Below are positions 62,401 to 64,000 of a stretch of 64,000 nt of DNA, in pieces; the first letter of the stretch is position 1; the number at the start of each line of letters is the position of its first letter. The notes beneath the pieces are model-generated. The model was given only the letters and a program-made list of their open reading frames with translations. It had not been told where the DNA came from and did not search any database. A program made the position numbers and the translations under genes. The DNA comes from Coturnix japonica (taxonomy: Eukaryota > Chordata > Aves > Galliformes > Phasianidae), in contig NC_029527.1 in the NCBI RefSeq assembly GCF_001577835.2, forward strand, positions 13,854,936 through 13,918,935, read 5' to 3'.

Positions 62401-63320
62401 TCTTGTTCTCAAGTACATTAAAGAATAACTTCAGGGACCTTCAGTGCAATCATTGTGTTTTTTTTTTTTCATTGAAAAGCTTGATGTAAATATCCAGAGG
62501 AACTGGTCACTGTTTGCATCTACTGTGAGTGAAATGTTGTTTTCTGCTGCAGATAGAGCGATTCTGTGGATTGGTAGAAGTGAAAAGGGGATGTTTTCAC
62601 TACCCAAACTGACACCTCATCTTTTTTTTGTGAAAGGCTTATGTGAAATCTCACTTGTTTTGTTGAGCACATGCTCTGTAACCTCTTAAGAAACTTAATT
62701 TAGCCCTGAGCGACCTTATTTATCAGTCAAAATATGTTATCATATCATAAAATATCAATATATGTTATGATATCCATAACATATCAGGAGCAGTTTGATT
62801 GAAGAAATTAAACCAACTCGCTCTTATTATCAGAATTCCCTGAGAAAGGACAATCATTTTCAGTTTGCATTTTTTCCTCACCTCTCTACCTCAATTTTCA
62901 GCTCATCCCTGCACTTATTTTCCACTTCTTCTCCCTAGTGCTCAGTATAGGAAGGTTCTGAATAGCTGGCGCTGACATCAAAGCTAGGCTTTGTTTTCCT
63001 GTTTAGTTAGATCAATGGAGCACAATCAGCTTCACTGTTCCAGCCCTAACCAGAGCATTTCCTAGCAGTTCTTTCTTTCCTAGATATCTTACCATGGCTT
63101 TGCAGCCTTACAGGTATGTGGTTGCTGCGCTCTGAGTCATACATCGTATCAACAATAGCAGCATTAATTCACTGTTTCTGTTTTTCTGTCCTGCAGAACA
63201 GCGTGATACCGAGTGGTTTGACTTGGGAGGAAATGTTATATCCGTTATATCAGAAGTACAAAAATTACATTACATGGGGAGACCAGGATTTACTAAACAT
63301 TATTTTTTACTTTAACCCAG
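49372..63320 (+). CDS. GXYLT2: GXYLT2, glucoside xylosyltransferase 2 (5' exons, gene continues past the window)
   Basis: GXYLT2 adds alpha-1,3-xylose from UDP-xylose onto O-linked glucose on EGF repeats of Notch and related proteins, in the secretory pathway. Exons seen are 49372-49592, 55692-55881, 56084-56215, 61891-62142 and 63197-63320, with GT-AG introns and phases 2-0-0-0-1. They give 306 complete residues of an expected 440 or so. The protein is type II: a short cytosolic start (MRLSCK), a Leu-rich signal anchor (about residues 7-25), and a Pro/Ala/Arg-rich stem to about 90. The GT8 catalytic domain begins at [14 protein letters not shown]. The metal/sugar-nucleotide DxD motif is D194-T195-D196 ([10 protein letters not shown]). 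Further family blocks are [33 protein letters not shown] and [13 protein letters not shown]. Sequons lie at N214 (NST) and N255 (NLT). It fits GXYLT2 better than GXYLT1 ([31 protein letters not shown]). Confidence 0.96.
49593..55691 (+). other. GXYLT2: GXYLT2 intron 1 (6.1 kb)
   Basis: Mostly unique sequence with no clear CR1. A T-run lies near 53648-53660. A GC-richer block near 53103-53420 is not identified. The stretches near 52540-52860 and 54030-54340 are evenly mixed and carry TAAT cores, and are the best-looking candidates for conserved non-coding DNA. Confidence 0.75.
55692..55881 (+). CDS. GXYLT2: GXYLT2 exon 2
   Basis: Encodes residues 74-137, the end of the stem and the start of the GT8 fold: [20 protein letters not shown] and [16 protein letters not shown]. 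The acceptor is GTATTTTCAG and the donor is AAGAAA|GTGAGT. Confidence 0.96.
56084..56215 (+). CDS. GXYLT2: GXYLT2 exon 3
   Basis: 44 codons, phase 0-0, residues 138-181: [20 protein letters not shown] and [17 protein letters not shown]. The acceptor is TGTCTTTCAG and the donor is CTTCCG|GTAAGG. Confidence 0.97.
56216..61890 (+). other. GXYLT2: GXYLT2 intron 3 (5.7 kb)
   Basis: Unique sequence apart from homopolymers, chiefly a T23 tract at 56410-56432 followed by CCTGCTAG. No extra exon, RNA gene or clear transposon was recognised. Confidence 0.8.
56410..56432. repeat. T23 homopolymer tract
   Basis: 23 consecutive T about 200 bp downstream of GXYLT2 exon 3. The following CCTGCTAG makes it look like a very strong but probably unused 3' splice site. 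Confidence 0.9.
61891..62142 (+). CDS. GXYLT2: GXYLT2 exon 4 (DxD motif exon)
   Basis: 84 codons, phase 0-0, residues 182-265. It holds the DxD motif ([10 protein letters not shown]), the block [20 protein letters not shown], and [19 protein letters not shown]. The acceptor is AACCCGAAAG and the donor is TTCAGG|GTGAGA. Confidence 0.97.
62143..63196 (+). other. GXYLT2: GXYLT2 intron 4
   Basis: 1.05 kb. It contains an AT-rich inverted repeat at 62760-62784 and a T run near 62459-62469. No other feature was recognised. Confidence 0.85.
63197..63320 (+). CDS. GXYLT2: GXYLT2 exon 5
   Basis: Encodes residues 266-306 ([38 protein letters not shown]), the conserved GT8 WGDQD region. It ends in phase 1 at AACCCAG|GTAAGT. 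The next exon should begin with the rest of the Glu codon and the CLYVFPCQWNYRPDHC-type segment, which lies beyond the window. Confidence 0.97.
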
Positions 63321-64000
63321 GTAAGTAAGCTTTCTTGAAGTGACGTTTATCTGTGCTAAGAGCATTTATTGACTTTACTAGATGCAAAGAAGTGCTGTTT
63401 CATACTTCTAATATGCATAGAGTACTCTGACATGAAGGTAATGTGTAAGCACACCCAGGATTGTGTTCCCTCGAGTGAACTTAAGAACAATCAGATTGGA
63501 TTTATCTTTATTTATTCCACCTCCTTTTCTTCTGCTCTTACGAGTCATAGTATATATATATAGTCAAATGCAACTAACATAGGGGAAAGCAAACTCAAAG
63601 CAAGCTAACGTTTGTTTATTGCAGTCTGATGCTGGAAATCAGTGTCCTTGATATGCTCTGTATGTTAGCCTCAATGTTGGGGGAAAAAGAAAGCGGGAAA
63701 AAAATCTCTGTTATGAGATTATAAATTTAAAAAAACCCACCCACATAAATGTTGTGGTCTTGTGGAGAAAGAACATGAAATCAGGGTAGTTATGAAGTCA
63801 AACTCATGCTGCTAATTTAAGTGTGGAGGAGGAAAAAAGCAATAATATGATAAGCATTCTCTCCTGTGCTGTGGTCTGCCTTTTCCTTGTAACTTGTACA
63901 GAATTCTTTACAAACTAACATTAGACAGAAAAAAGAGAACCCAGTAGCTGGATGCAACTAAAACAGCAGAGCAGCCTTTGGAGTCAAATTGCTGGCTTGT
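63321..64000 (+). other. GXYLT2: Start of GXYLT2 intron 5
   Basis: 680 bp to the window edge. It has a TA repeat near 63551-63561. No exon, repeat family or RNA gene was recognised. Confidence 0.8.

Noticed and set aside
1-64000. Bacterial-type features such as operons, CRISPR arrays, riboswitches or attachment sites
   Set aside because: The window is spliced vertebrate DNA. The only short tandem arrays are microsatellites, with no spaced identical repeats.
1-64000. Endogenous retrovirus, Polinton or DNA transposon copies
   Set aside because: I saw no capsid, polymerase or transposase-like frames and no convincing paired terminal repeats. All identifiable mobile DNA is CR1. Small old fragments could be missed without a library search.

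Overview
The window looks like vertebrate nuclear DNA, most likely from a bird and probably a galliform. The dispersed repeats I can recognise are all avian-style CR1 LINE fragments with the ATTCTATGAT-type 3' end. I saw no Alu/L1-type mammalian repeats. The two genes are compact and their spliced proteins match the vertebrate families closely. They are neighbours in the same head-to-head arrangement on human 3p13 (recalled synteny, not searched).

Layout. Positions 1-7990 are gene-free DNA downstream of SHQ1, with one clear CR1 3' end near 988-1203. From 8520 to 47665 the minus strand carries SHQ1, a dyskerin chaperone for H/ACA RNP assembly. It has 11 coding exons that join in frame to 609 codons, and every junction has GT/AG ends and matching phase. 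The last intron is 19 kb long and holds most of the CR1 fragments plus an unexplained 203-codon open frame at 18035-18646. From 49372 to the right edge the plus strand carries GXYLT2, a GT8-family Notch glucoside xylosyltransferase. Five exons (306 complete residues) are visible, and the remaining exons lie beyond position 64000.

The start codons are about 1.7 kb apart and diverge. The interval between them contains two CpG-rich blocks with GC boxes, two candidate non-coding first exons for SHQ1, a 37-copy GTGCT-type pentanucleotide array (48476-48660) and a CR1 3' stub. The two proteins act in unrelated pathways (nuclear RNP assembly and Golgi/ER glycosylation of Notch), so any shared promoter would be an arrangement of position, not of function.

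I found no convincing new biological system. The observations most worth checking are the possible in-frame N-terminal extension of SHQ1 through an upstream exon, the stop-free pentamer array beside the divergent promoters, and the long open frame in the last SHQ1 intron.
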